From positions 1-64,000 of the forward strand of contig JASBNA010000014.1 in NCBI GenBank assembly GCA_038087015.1: 64,000 bases of DNA, written 5' to 3'. Positions 45,986-57,219 of the stretch are shown one piece after another. The translations under genes and the position numbers were made by a program. Origin of the DNA: Cerrena zonata. Taxonomy: Eukaryota > Basidiomycota > Agaricomycetes > Polyporales > Cerrenaceae. The notes beneath the pieces are model-generated. The model was not told where the DNA came from. It was given only the letters and a program-made list of their open reading frames with translations, and did no database searches. Numbering within the stretch: position 1 is the first letter of the stretch; the number at the start of each line of letters is the position of its first letter.

Positions 45986-47648
45986 TGAGACTAGTGTTGT
46001 TAGTAGAGGTATTGTAGAGGAATGTACTAAGTTCTCTGAGTATCCAACTTGAGGCCTGTTGTCTTTTAATATTGCTTCGGTTGCTATAAATAGGTCACGA
46101 GGAACGGCGAGTTTGCATAAAAATCGATGACTCCGCGGCCCTTGGGGAAGACGAACCTGAAGTCAGTGTTGCAATCTCAGTGACTGCGCCTGGGGCATTA
46201 CGCGGTATGATGGTACTTGAGCAGGCAAAGATTCTGTGTGAAAACCTCTGTCAGCGGCGACCGTGAGTATGACCGTGTCGTGTCCATTCGGCAAGGTTGT
46301 GAGACCAGTGTGAAACCTGTAGTACGAACGGCGAAATAGTGTATTTAGAGTGCAACGGCCCGTTTTGAGTACAAGCAACATCGAGGTTCTGACACATAGG
46401 TCAAGATGCCTCTTACACACCGATGCCAATGAAGCACATCAACCGCTGGGGCAGGGCAGGCTGAGCTGCCGCACTCTGCACAGCGTCCACGACGATCTCC
46501 CTGACTTCAGCATCAAAAGTTAACGTTCATGTACATGATCGACGTCAAGGGTGATCATGATGGTTAGGTTATATATACACTACATAAGGTTTGAATAACA
46601 GTTGATCCAAATCTGGTCGCGGTAAACTTGGCAGTGAGCCTCAGACTGGGCATCATGTATCAACTGTCGTGTATTTCCTTTCTCAAGTTGCTTACCGCCT
46701 AGACTCTCACACATACCGCACTTGAAGTCCGTTTCCATTCACAAACCTAAGTGAACGTTATGGCCGGTTGTTGCAAGAGTACCATGCCACGTGCGAGTTC
46801 ATCCAAAACATCTTCAAGTACTAGTACTTATGTCTCCATGAACACAACCTGAGCCATGCATACCAGTAGTAATACGTGGTAAACAAAATCACTCAAATCG
46901 ATTACGTTAGACCCGGTCCTAGTGTTCACTTAAGTTACTCCATCATGTATCTAGGAGTTAGTGACGTCATTTGCTACACCGGGCCTAACATCGATATGCC
47001 TTTACTTTTGTATTACTTAGTATGCACTTATCATAACGGTTGCATGTACCCAACCTTCTTCTTCAAAGTAACATATTGATAACAGTACTGTATATTATAT
47101 AGACTGAAAGGAAGTCATGCGGTGGCTCAGGAGCTGTCAGACCGCCATGTTATACTTATCCTCGTCCATAGTGTACATGAAGGTGTAGTGAGGCAAGCAT
47201 GAGGCAGGAAAGCCCTTTCAACTCCAGAATCACTATTTTTGGATAGATGCACATGTTTCGCTAACGGTCAATAATCACGTTCAAAGAGAATAAGCCGCCT
47301 CAATCTCTGCTAGCCTTTCTCTGAAGTTACAATTACGCGAGTTGGTCAATGCAAAAAGGAGGAATGCCTTTACCGGTTAGCTCACAAATGAAGGATCGAA
47401 ACGTGACATACGACTCGCATGAGGTAAGAGCGTCACTAAGAATAGCTATCGTAGGGGTCGGACATGAGAAACGAGCCGGTTGTAGACTCTGCCTGCTTCG
47501 AGCCGCATGCTAGAAAATAGGACTCCCTTTCGTCTCTCATCTTGGTAACGCTCTCGGTCGCCTTGGGCAACCCAACCATACTAAAGGTTCTGCACATTTG
47601 TCTGGTTTTCAGCTCCGAAGTAACTAGTCAAAGGGTCAAACTGGCACG
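45986..47648. other. Long intergenic stretch between divergent genes
   Basis: About 1.66 kb, the longest gene-free part of the window, between the P450 copy 1 start and the RING-finger gene start. Both strands show only short open frames (46163-46429 minus, 46876-47079 plus) without domains. I see no terminal repeats, tRNA or simple repeat; it could be a decayed insertion or promoter space. Confidence 0.4.
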
Positions 47649-49867
47649 ATGGCGAGAATACCGGTCTTGAAGGCTATCTTGTGGTTTACATGGACTTTCT
47701 TCACTCTGCTTCCGTATCTTGGGCTTGGCGTGGATGCATACATCCCAGCTTCTCCGGTAAACTCGACCTTGAATTCAACAAGCGGAACAGATACCTCCTC
47801 ACGCTTGAACTTGTTGTGGCTCGGAGGGAATTATGGAGAGGATATCTCGTATCAGCTGGTCGGGGCCAATAGTAATGGTGTTAGCAAGGTACGCATCTCG
47901 CTGACAACGGTCCGCTTGGGACAACCTTAACGGAGTATTCAAGGGAGCATTGGTACACTTCTCAGAAGATAATCTTACCAACGATACAAGTGAGCAACTG
48001 TCTTTCTACGTTGTTCAACTGTTGTCTGATCCAGATCCCTGCATCCCCGATCATTAGCGACGACGCCCTGGATTGCTCTCGTTTCGTGTGATGCCAACGC
48101 AACAGATGCTTCCCAGACCGACGATATTTTCACAGAGGCCCGAGATAGAGGTGCCATTGCCGCGGTACGTGGATCTGACATCTATCATGCCACCATTCCT
48201 TCGTACCAAAGTTATCCTCCATCTGATCACCCTGTACCACAGCTCCTGTACTCGCTATACAGCCAGCGATGCGAAATCAACCACGAATACGCTAACCCTG
48301 CGAACTTCGAACAGTTAATGGATATATTCTCGACCCCTTCTCTTTCCTCCTCCCAGTACGTATCCCTTCGACTCCCACACACCAGTCCGCAGTCATGGTG
48401 CTTGTCTAATATTTCTCACCGATCGTCTCTTATTTCTTCTTGCAGATTCATCGAGTACCAATACCGTGCCATCAACGATACAAAATATCGCCGCTACGAC
48501 GCTCAGCTTCTGAACGACTCGGCCTCCCAAATAACGAACACTATCAACACGGGCAACATCAACTCGCCCGGGTTTATGTTTGCGACCCTTGTCGCCTTCA
48601 ACACCACAGACCCAGACGCCGCCGATTTTCCAGACAGCACAAGCACCGGTTCCAACATGGACAGCAGCGGTGGCGGTCCAAATACTAGTCTAGCTATGTA
48701 TGTGCTCCGGGCAACCCGACTCTTACGGGTGCGCTGACATATCTGTGATTTGAAGGATTATTCTGTATGCGATAACAGGCTGCGTCTCTGCACTGTTCTG
48801 TGTCGTGATTGTCTCGGGAGTAAGCATGTTAAGTTCAATACCTATTTGTCATCGGGTTCCTTATCCTCTTATAGGCCATTCGCGCTATTCGCCATCCCGA
48901 GCGATATGGTCCTCGGTCAGGGCGAACAAGGATTTGGTCCTGGTGGACCTGGGGCCCAAAGCCGAGCAAGAGGGTTAACGAGAGCAATCCTGGACACGTT
49001 CCCTGTCGTCAAGTTCGGAAGACCTGAAACAGATGTTCGGCCCGCAGAAAGATGTTGAGAGTTTACATGATGCTGGCATCCTCGGAACGCAGATCCCTTC
49101 GGCCACTCTCGAGATGAACAATCTTTCATCCGCTAAAGATACCAAGGCACAGACAGATGACCAATCAAGGGAGTCAGATGTTGAGGAAGAAGATAGGAAA
49201 TCGGACTCTGCAGCGATGCATGTGGAAGGTGGGGCATCGAATGCGCCGGTGAGACCGACAACCTTGAAATTCGCCTCCGACGTTGCCGTTCCTCGACCAC
49301 CTCGACCGACGGTAGATACGACGATGTCCTCAAACTCGACTGCAACATCTTCCACTAGTCCCGTCGACGGAGATGACGTCGTTCCAGATGCGATTGGAAG
49401 AGAAACATGTCCGATTTGTATTGTGGATTTCGAAGAGGGTGATGACTTGCGTGTGCTGCCTTGTGAAGGTCACCATCGGTTCCACCAGCAGTGTGTTGAC
49501 CAATGGTTACTTGAACTCTCAGCTAGCTGTCCTATCTGTCGACAAGGTCAGTCTATTTCCTCTTTGAATACTGTTTTTATTCCTTTAATACCTACTTATA
49601 ATATGTCAATATTTCTATTATCCCTATTTAGACTTCCACGCACTCGAGACCATGATGGGAACTGACACTTCAAATACCGCTGACCACCTCGAACCCCCCA
49701 CACCACACGGAACAGCTGCGAGACCCCTGTCCACCGCAGGTGCACGATTATCCCGGTACCTCAGATTGGCTAAACGGCGGAGAGGACGAAACCGTGAAGG
49801 TGTTCCTGCCGGATATGACCCGACCAATCCACCTATGCCTCCTGCGCCGGAGACAAGTTTGCACTAG
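47649..49867 (+). CDS. Transmembrane RING-H2 E3 ubiquitin ligase (PA-TM-RING type)
   Basis: The signal peptide [19 protein letters not shown] is followed by a lumenal region with many N-glycosylation sites that resembles a PA domain ([43 protein letters not shown]). A single transmembrane helix is near 48750-48830 ([21 protein letters not shown]), then the juxtamembrane [14 protein letters not shown]. The RING-H2 at about 49409-49550 has [22 protein letters not shown] and CPICR with C3H2C3 ligands. A basic tail follows. This architecture ubiquitinates membrane proteins in the endomembrane system. Oddity: between 48880 and 49040 the family-conserved pieces [25 protein letters not shown] and the following [10 protein letters not shown] lie in three different frames, without convincing introns between them. 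Confidence 0.8.
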
Positions 49868-50610
49868 TTAGATCATGGTATACTGGTCCTCCTCCCACCC
49901 CTGTATGAGTAGCGGATGTTCTTCATTTATCTTTTTACGTTCTTCACGCTTTCTTGTTTCGGATGTGTTATCAGGTATTCATTCACTTTTTCCCGAATCA
50001 TTTAACATTTGTACTACATGAACATTATCACTTCAGGCACTCAATATCGGTTTGCATAGGAATCGGTATTGTGTTTCTTAAAGTTACCATCTGTACTCTA
50101 TTTCTAATGTGCACACCTATGCATACATTTCCTTTCTAATCTTACACGTCTCACCGCAACCTTATGATCACCTAGCTTATTAGCCCAGCCCCTGCCCAGT
50201 CCTTGCGAATGTATGGATTGGAACAAGACTGACAGGCGTATTGCCCGACTCTCTCTGAGTCTCTCAGCCTGCTTCGATCGCTTACACGTACGGGTCATCG
50301 TAGGCGGGTCATCTTGAGGCCACTACGTCCATGACAGTTCATGACGTGTGTAACCCCACATCTGAACGATCCGCGTCACTTTACTCTCTGGCCCCACGTA
50401 CCGAACGGTGCAATGACGACACGTCGTCATATTCTGTACCACCCAGACCCGCCCGATATTCAAGGAATAATCGAGTTATGGCTCGTCCAAAAGGTATAAA
50501 TAGGATGCCGTAGAGGCCAGAGGAGTTTCACTCAACTCCAATTCCACCTCACGAACTCTAAACAACTCAACTTTTTTCACACCTTTTTCAATACCTTTCA
50601 TATATACATC
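49868..50610. other. Intergenic stretch, promoter of the Hsp9/Hsp12-like gene
   Basis: About 740 bp. It contains the TATA box at 50495-50503 and a pyrimidine-rich leader before the ATG; no coding exon was recognised. Confidence 0.45.
50495..50503 (+). promoter_or_regulatory. TATA box of the Hsp9/Hsp12-like gene
   Basis: TATAAATAG, 116 bp before the ATG at 50611, followed by a CAACTCCAATTCC-type leader; typical of a strongly expressed inducible gene. Confidence 0.65.
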
Positions 50611-51050
50611 ATGTCCGACACTGGCAGACAATCTTTCACCGACAAGGCTGGTGCTGCTTTGAAGGTTAGTCTATTCGTCCCCGTAACCCCTATACCGCCC
50701 CCTCATACTTTGTGTTGTTCGTTCTAGCCCGACTCTGAGAAGTCCACCACCGAGCACCTCGGTGATATGTTCAAAGGCAAGACCGACTCCGCTGCCTCCA
50801 CCGCGCAGCCTCAGGTTAGTTGATAGCTTGTCTTCGACATTGTGGTCAGTAACTCACCACCCACTTTTATTTGCAGAGCGAGAAATCGACTGGCCAGAAG
50901 ATGGGTGACACTTTCAGCAGCAACTCCAACGAGGATTCGGTACGTCTCCACGTTCTGCTGATGATGTAGGACGCCTGCTGACGCTTTGAAATATAGACTT
51001 CGATCACCCAGAAGGCCAAGAACGCTCTTGGCATGGGCGAAACCCGCTAA
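50611..51050 (+). CDS. HSP12: Hsp9/Hsp12-family stress protein, 85 aa
   Basis: Small hydrophilic LEA-like protein that stabilises membranes under stress and in stationary phase. Four exons join in phase: 50611-50664, 50728-50814, 50877-50939 and 50997-51050. The start MSDTGRQSFTDKAGAALKPD is the family signature, followed by HLGDMFKGKTDSAAS, KMGDTFSSNSNED and the ending ITQKAKNALGMGETR. Length is as expected. A good TATA box at 50495 and a CT/CA-rich leader indicate high expression. No Cys, Trp or hydrophobic core, so it is disordered in solution. Confidence 0.9.
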
Positions 51051-51447
51051 ACAGTTTTCGATCTACAACTGTAAATCCTGTAATCATTAGTGTACGATAC
51101 ACGGGCTAAGCAAGGATGTACAAGGAAATGTAGCAATACCTTTTTGTCACGATTTGAATACAATACTCGTTACGTGATCATTTCAGAATTTGGGCTTGAG
51201 TACTAGGTGTGCAATTGCATTTACGATTCGAAGCAAATCGTCAAGAGTTTTATCCACGAGGCAATGGCGCTTTTTTGGGCGGTACTTTGTAGTCGACGTA
51301 GCTTCCTCCACCGAACTTATGTGGCCTTTGCAATTGCTGTTCTGAAAATGCGGGGGTGCGATTAAAGTGTATAGCAATACGTACAGAGAATGAGCAGTGA
51401 ATAAAGTGGAAGTACATCTATAGTCCGGTGGATGGTGTTATAGTCTG
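51051..51447. other. Intergenic stretch between convergent genes
   Basis: About 400 bp of 3' flanks; the 64-codon minus frame at 51183-51377 has no support. Confidence 0.4.
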
Positions 51448-52144
51448 TCATGATGCAGGGCTCGCTTGGGCGTGTTCAGGTACTATGGGGAACGTCAGAT
51501 ATCTGCAGGAGCAATTTTGAGGACTGGAACTCACATGGCGGTAGTTGAGGTTTTGTGCTGTCATTAAACACTCTTGAAACGAGCACACCAACACCCTCAA
51601 ACACACTGAGAAGGATACCACATGCTACAGCAGATCCAAGCGCAGATCGAGGACCACCTACGAGGCGACTAATAAGCATAGGTTGATATAAGAAAATTTG
51701 TGAAGGACTCACTTCGAGCAGCCAAACATCCACCAGTGAGGAAACCAGAAATGATAGCATTCCACATATCCTCTTTTTGCCGTACGCCCTTCACCGCACA
51801 GTCGAATGTTGAGAACATTCCACCCCATACACCGAAGTTACCTCCTGTTACAGGAGCTCGTGCTTTGATTACTGACATGGCACCAACAAAACGATCACCC
51901 TAATAAGAGGACGTAATCAGTGAGATGACGTTGCAAAGCATAATAATGGAGACATACTCGTGGTGAGTTACGTGCACCCTTTATACCGTGCCAGATAGTA
52001 CCACCGACAGCACCCATGGCAAAGGCACTTCCGAAATCTGAAAGGATGACCCATGGGCTATAAGCAATGTCATTAGCAGCTCGTTTATTAGGACAATGAT
52101 CAAGAGGCATACCAAGGGTCCCGAGTGTGATCAGCGTGGGCCAT
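51448..52144 (-). CDS. TIM17: Mitochondrial inner-membrane import translocase subunit Tim17
   Basis: Channel-lining subunit of the TIM23 complex that imports presequence proteins. Exon 1 is 52113-52144 ([11 protein letters not shown]). The next intron 52058-52112 has GTATGC and TATAG, giving [20 protein letters not shown], the Tim17 N-terminus. Then come [72 protein letters not shown] and [20 protein letters not shown]; four membrane helices are expected. The last short exon is 51448-51482, ending EHAQASPAS. Starting instead at the ATG inside intron 1 (reading [20 protein letters not shown]) is rejected because it translates the intron. Divergent from the zf-4CXXC gene with about 200 bp between starts. 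Confidence 0.93.
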
Positions 52145-52345
52145 GACAATAAAGAGTAGGAATAGATTAGGGAAGGTCGTGAATGACGATGGGCAAGGAC
52201 GCTGACTGAAGCACACTGCAGTGAGGAAAGGTGCCAGGTGTTGAGCGGGGCAGAAATTTCCAGCCGGCATACCCCGGACTGAGTCACGTGCACGACGCGT
52301 CCTAAATGGGGAGACGCGACGGCCAGCGTTTGACCATTGACCACC

Positions 52346-54877
52346 ATGTCGACCACACGGCCAATCTCCCTTTCTCGCCGCAGATCACAGGTCTTTGTCT
52401 CGGTACCCGACTCACCATATAAGACCCCGCGCTCTCGTCACGACCATCCTTCTACCTCCAACTCTCCACCCAGTTCTTCTAGTCTTAAGGAGAATACTCC
52501 TCTCAGACCTTCTCGTACCAACAGTGACCTCACTACACTCACCAGTATGAGTTCTCTCGGCTCGCCATCTCTGAAACGCAAGCTCTCTATGAGTGGTGTC
52601 GTTCCCGAGGTGGTCATCACCACCATGCCTCCCAAGAAGAAGGCCAAAACTGCTTCTACTACTACTCAGGTTGCGCAGGTCGCGCCTAAGAAGAAGTCTA
52701 GGGTACCTACTGGCGATCCTGTGGTGCTCTATTCTGAGAAGTATCCGGAAGGTTACTTCTATTGTCATCAGTGCAACAAACAGCATAGTATCCATCGTGA
52801 GTGTCATCGAGATAAGGTAACATGATAGCATTAGGGCTAATATATGATCTTGTCAGTCGCCATACGGTGTACTGTCGTTGACGGTGACGATGGTCATAGG
52901 TGCAGGGCAAGATACTGTTCTAGATGTCTAGGGTCTCGGTATGGCCAAAAGTTCGATGAAAAGATATCCGACGATGGTTCGACTCTCTCAAAATCTGAGA
53001 AGGCCGGGCATATATCTGACGCTGGATACTATTGGAAGTGCGTATATGCGCTTTCTATCGTCTATTGCCTGATTTTACTCATTCTCAATCTTTGCACAGA
53101 TGTCCCAAATGCGATGGGAATTGCAATTGTACAAAGTGTCGTAAATTGGTGGGGTTACCTGCCCTCGGGTAAGCTATTTTGTCTCACATTTTGTGTCGTT
53201 ATGACCTGATGCATCTTATTGTTTAGCAAAATACCTCAACTAGCGGCACAATCAACTTCCAAGGAGCCAACCAAAGCAAAGTCTCAATCGAAAGCCAAGG
53301 TCTCTAAGGACACTAAAGCCTCAACGTCAAAGTCCACGACCTCAACGAAACGGTTGAAAGCTGTAGTGGAGCTCCCCTCTCCGTCGAAGTCGAAAATTGC
53401 ACCGGCGCCTAAAACGAAGACTGTCCCCAAACCCAAGCCTCTGCCAAAGCCGCTATGGACTAGACTCGAGTTACTGCATCCTTCCCATGAAGTCGAGGAT
53501 CGTATTGCCATTCGCGAATTCTTCCTGCGTTTTGCGCATGCCCTTGGCCTTCAGGGAAGGAAGAACAGCATCAACGTCGACGAACTGGAAGAGCTAGAGG
53601 GCGGTACTCTTAGTTCACTCCTAGAAGGCGATGACCACAACCTCGCCGGATGGGTTAGCGACTCCTGCGTCAGCAGCATGATTGCAGGATTGCTGAATGC
53701 CATCGCTTCTGATCACTCTGTAGCCTCATTGGCATCTCTCATTCGAAAAGCTGCACACGCCATAGAACAACAAGGCACCAACTTGACTGCTGTATGGGCG
53801 ACCTTAGAATCTCTAGAGGCCGAGATAGAGTCCGATGTTGACTTCAGATTCGACCTACCTGAGCCTCTTCCTGCTCCTGCTTCTATCACTCAACACAACA
53901 CCCGTCGCGCCGCCAAAGCTCCTGCCACAAACTACCACATTGCTTGCTCAGCACAACTTGTCCCTCTTGTTTCTTACCTCATCGAACTTACTATGTCAAC
54001 CCCCACCATCCGTGATGCTCTTGACCATGATGACGCTCGTAAAGAGTTTTCTGAATTGGCTCGCGTTGCCATCAACCAAGAGAAGACGAACTGGCAAGAG
54101 ACCAAGGATACACCAAAGGTCAAACAGAATCTCAAGGAGAACCGCGCAAAGCATAAAGAACGTCTCAACGATCTCGAACACTCCATGCATCTCGTCTTAC
54201 AGAAATTCACCCATCGATTTGGCCCACTTGGCCGGGACAGCGAAGGGCGGGTCTATTATGCACTCTCTCCCGGCAAGAGTGAGACCAAGGCGGCTGAGGA
54301 ACTCATCGGAGGAAAAGTGGCTCGGGTCAAGCTTGGTAGGGGTAAAGGCGGGATCACTCTCGAAGATAGGAAATATATGCAGAGGTGGTCTTGGTTCCTC
54401 GCTGTCAAAGGCGACAAGCCCGAAGGTGCTGTCGAGGCTCCACGAGAGGATGAAACCGCGGAGGACCTTGTTAACTTGGGCTCCGAGTCGTGGTGGGGAT
54501 TCTGGGACCCTATTGAGATTCGCAAACTGGCAGAATGGCTCGAGATCAAGCACGGCTTGAGTGATGGCTCTGCTCCCGCTACCAACGGTTCACTTGGACC
54601 CGTCAATGGTTCGAGTAGCGGTAAAGGTAAAGGCAAGAGCGTCGCTAGTCGCAGCACTGCTTCTACCTCAGTTATCAGCCAAGGTCGGGAACCATCTCCT
54701 CTATCTGACTTGTCCGCGGATGAGTCAGCTGATACCGACGACGAGGAAGAAGATCCTATCTTCGCTCTGGGCAAGCCCACGAGGAAGGAATTACACACCC
54801 TCGTCAAAGGCCTGAGGCAGTACGCTGATATGCTGGAATGGCGTGTCCAGCGTGCTTCTGCCGCTGACGATGTGTAA
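52346..54877 (+). CDS. zf-4CXXC_R1 (R1 zinc finger) nuclear protein
   Basis: The start [19 protein letters not shown] is followed by a Ser/Pro/Lys-rich N-terminus with basic clusters ([20 protein letters not shown]). The cysteine-rich domain (about 52740-53165) has [14 protein letters not shown], then [21 protein letters not shown], and [19 protein letters not shown]. This is the four-CXXC zinc finger first described in monoamine-oxidase A repressor R1, linked to transcription or chromatin. The large last exon holds a region with [20 protein letters not shown] (DDT-like), [16 protein letters not shown] (WHIM-like) and an acidic [20 protein letters not shown] tail. Expected in the nucleus. Neighbour TIM17 shares the promoter but no functional link is implied. 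Confidence 0.85.
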
Positions 54878-55595
54878 GCATGACTTGCGGCCTCTTCGTT
54901 ATATCTTTTGTTGTCCATTGTCCATTCTTTTCTTTATGTCATTATAATGCTTCAGATATGAAATAGATTCCGTCAGTCTGGGAGACCAAGCTCTACTATA
55001 CCCCTTCAGTAGAAAGTATAGGCCATGTTTTCTTGGTTGATATTTTACTTAGTGATACGATGAAATAATTGCGGTTTCTTTCTGTAGTGTACTATTTCTT
55101 GATTACCATTTCGATGATCTCGTTTGTTGGGTTCTTGTTGTGAAGATTGTCATTCCGATGTTTTGGTACGTGGGAATCTTTTTTTTGTTCTGGTGTTCGC
55201 TTGCGGCGAGGTTCGACTCAGGCGACAATTGTATCTCGTAAGTCCTCATCGATATAAACATCTCTAATCAGTATTTATATTCTCATATCGGCTTCCTCCA
55301 CAGGTAGAAACCTCACCTCAAGAGACTGACTAACCTACCTATTGTTTCAGCAGAACTCGAAGCTAAGAATCTGCGAGCGGAAACTACTTGAGCTGGTCAC
55401 CAGGTTCTCCTTCGTCATTCTAATCCCACAGCCTTCAGGGCGTGGAACTCAGAAGCTAACATTTAGCCAACCCAAATGAAGGTATCGTGTATCGGTAGGT
55501 CCATGCTTATTACCATTCTCCTCATGGCCCGGCCATGTTAGGGTTCGATATAAGCCGTTGAGCGGAGGAAGGTGAACTCTCTCAACGCAGCCACT
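54878..55595. other. Intergenic stretch
   Basis: About 720 bp between two plus-strand genes. T-rich 3' flank, then mixed sequence; nothing recognisable. Confidence 0.4.
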
Positions 55596-56394
55596 ATGCA
55601 AGTACTTGCTGTCTTGAAGTCACCTCTGTGGAGGGTTCCTCTCGCATTGGCAAGCTGCTATATGGCTAAGACAAACTCCACACCGCCGCCTGCAGCTTCA
55701 GTTGATGAGCGGAAGAAGTTCCACACCAAAAACACCACCACAGGTGGGGCGGACATCCTGAGTAGTATCTTGTGGTGGTGGCTTCCGTCATATTGGGTAC
55801 GTGCATATGCTTACTTGTCGTTCAATTTCAATATGTAACATATTGCTCTAGACCATGCTATACTTGGTCAATTTGATTCAGATTTATGATATCCTACAAT
55901 CGGAGTTCCCGGCACTACCACTTCCCAACCTCTACATCACCGTGGTGCGACTCCCAAGCCACGAGAAAATTTCCTCTGTGGCTGTATGTGGCGTGACATT
56001 ATCCCTGATAGGATTTTGTTTTCGACTCCACGCACTCCGCCTTTTAGGTCGACAGTTCACTTTTGAACTCTCCATCCGCAAGGAGCACAAGCTAGTGACA
56101 AGTGGTCCTTACAGTATCGTGCGACACCCGAGCTACCTGGGGAACATCGTGTTTTGTATTGGTAATGTTATACTCACGATGGGCCCCGGATCCGTTTGGT
56201 TCGAACGCGCTCTGTGGTCGAGTTACTTGGGTGCAACCATCATGACGTTGTGGTTATGGTTGAATGCATCGTTGATAGTCCTGATGATTGGACGGACCAC
56301 GAGCGAGGATGCCGCTCTTCAACGAGAGTTTGATCAGCACTGGCAAAAGTGGGCTGCACAAACTCGTTACAAGCTGATTCCTTTCGTCTACTAA
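55596..56394 (+). CDS. Isoprenylcysteine carboxyl methyltransferase-like membrane protein, 247 aa
   Basis: Exons 55596-55796 and 55852-56394 with a 55-nt intron (GTACGT to CTAG, phase 0). Several membrane helices are visible, for example VAVCGVTLSLIGFCFRLHAL and NIVFCIGNVILTMGPGSVWF. The ICMT/PEMT signature appears as HKLVTSGPYSIVRHPSYLG, followed at the C-terminus by GRTTSEDAALQREFDQHW. This matches the SAM-binding and catalytic region of Ste14-type enzymes, which methylate the prenylated Cys of CAAX proteins such as a-type pheromones and Ras in the ER. Agaricomycetes carry many divergent Ste14-like paralogs, so a pheromone-specific role should not be assumed. The start at 55596 is the first ATG of the open frame. 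Confidence 0.85.
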
Positions 56395-57219
56395 CGTACG
56401 AAGTGGTGGTATGTATTTATTGTCGTTCGATTCGTTCGGGGTTGTATACTGACCGATGCTTAGGTCTGTATCAAATACATAAAGATATGATATCCTCTGT
56501 CCATTGCGCGACAGTTCTGAATCATTCCCCCCCAATTCTATCAATGCAGTTCTCCATCTTGACGTCTATAATTAGCATAGACCGGTTGTAAGTCCGCGAT
56601 GTGCTCTGATTACTGATAGTTACTATGTGGTATTTCATACGCTCTGGTTGATCGGAGCGATGACCTCACATGGAACTGTATCTCACCTGCCTGAAGACAA
56701 ATGGGGCTCTTATTTAGGTATGTGCTAGACGCTTCTAGGACATATCGATTTTCACTTAACCACCGAATTTGTCCCTAGCAACTGTATGAAATCGTGGATG
56801 CATCCCGCAATCGCTAATTCTAACAGAAACAGAAGTTGATCTGTCTACTCCTGCACCTCAAAACTTCGCTTATGACTACTGTGTGTATACGTACCGGTGA
56901 GCTTATCCGTGTTTGACGCGGTCGTGTGGGGCTCACTCTCACACATGGGGCTTCTCGCATAGGATTTCAGACTACGGCGATACAGACGTACGCCGAAGCA
57001 GACATTGACAACTTCAGCATTATGGTCAAGCCGTTTCTCTCGCAGTTCGTTGGACAACATACCTCTTTTTGTCGTCTCTAGAGTCATTGCGTTTTATGCG
57101 ACGAAATCTATTTATAGATTTCTCCATGGGATTAAATATGGCTACACCAGCTTCGAGCTCCAAACATCAAGGAATCCAGTAACTTCTCCGTTTACTTCTC
57201 CTCACCTATACAGAGCACG
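56395..57219. other. Intergenic stretch
   Basis: About 825 bp. Overlapping short frames on both strands without support; expected to hold the promoter of P450 copy 2. Confidence 0.4.

Noticed and set aside
46163..47079. Short open frames in the 1.66-kb gap as genes or transposon remnants
   Set aside because: No transposase-like motif, terminal repeats or coding signature was visible.
52057..52109. TIM17 start at 52109 (reading [13 protein letters not shown])
   Set aside because: That reading translates a canonical intron; splicing gives the conserved DPCPWVIL N-terminus.
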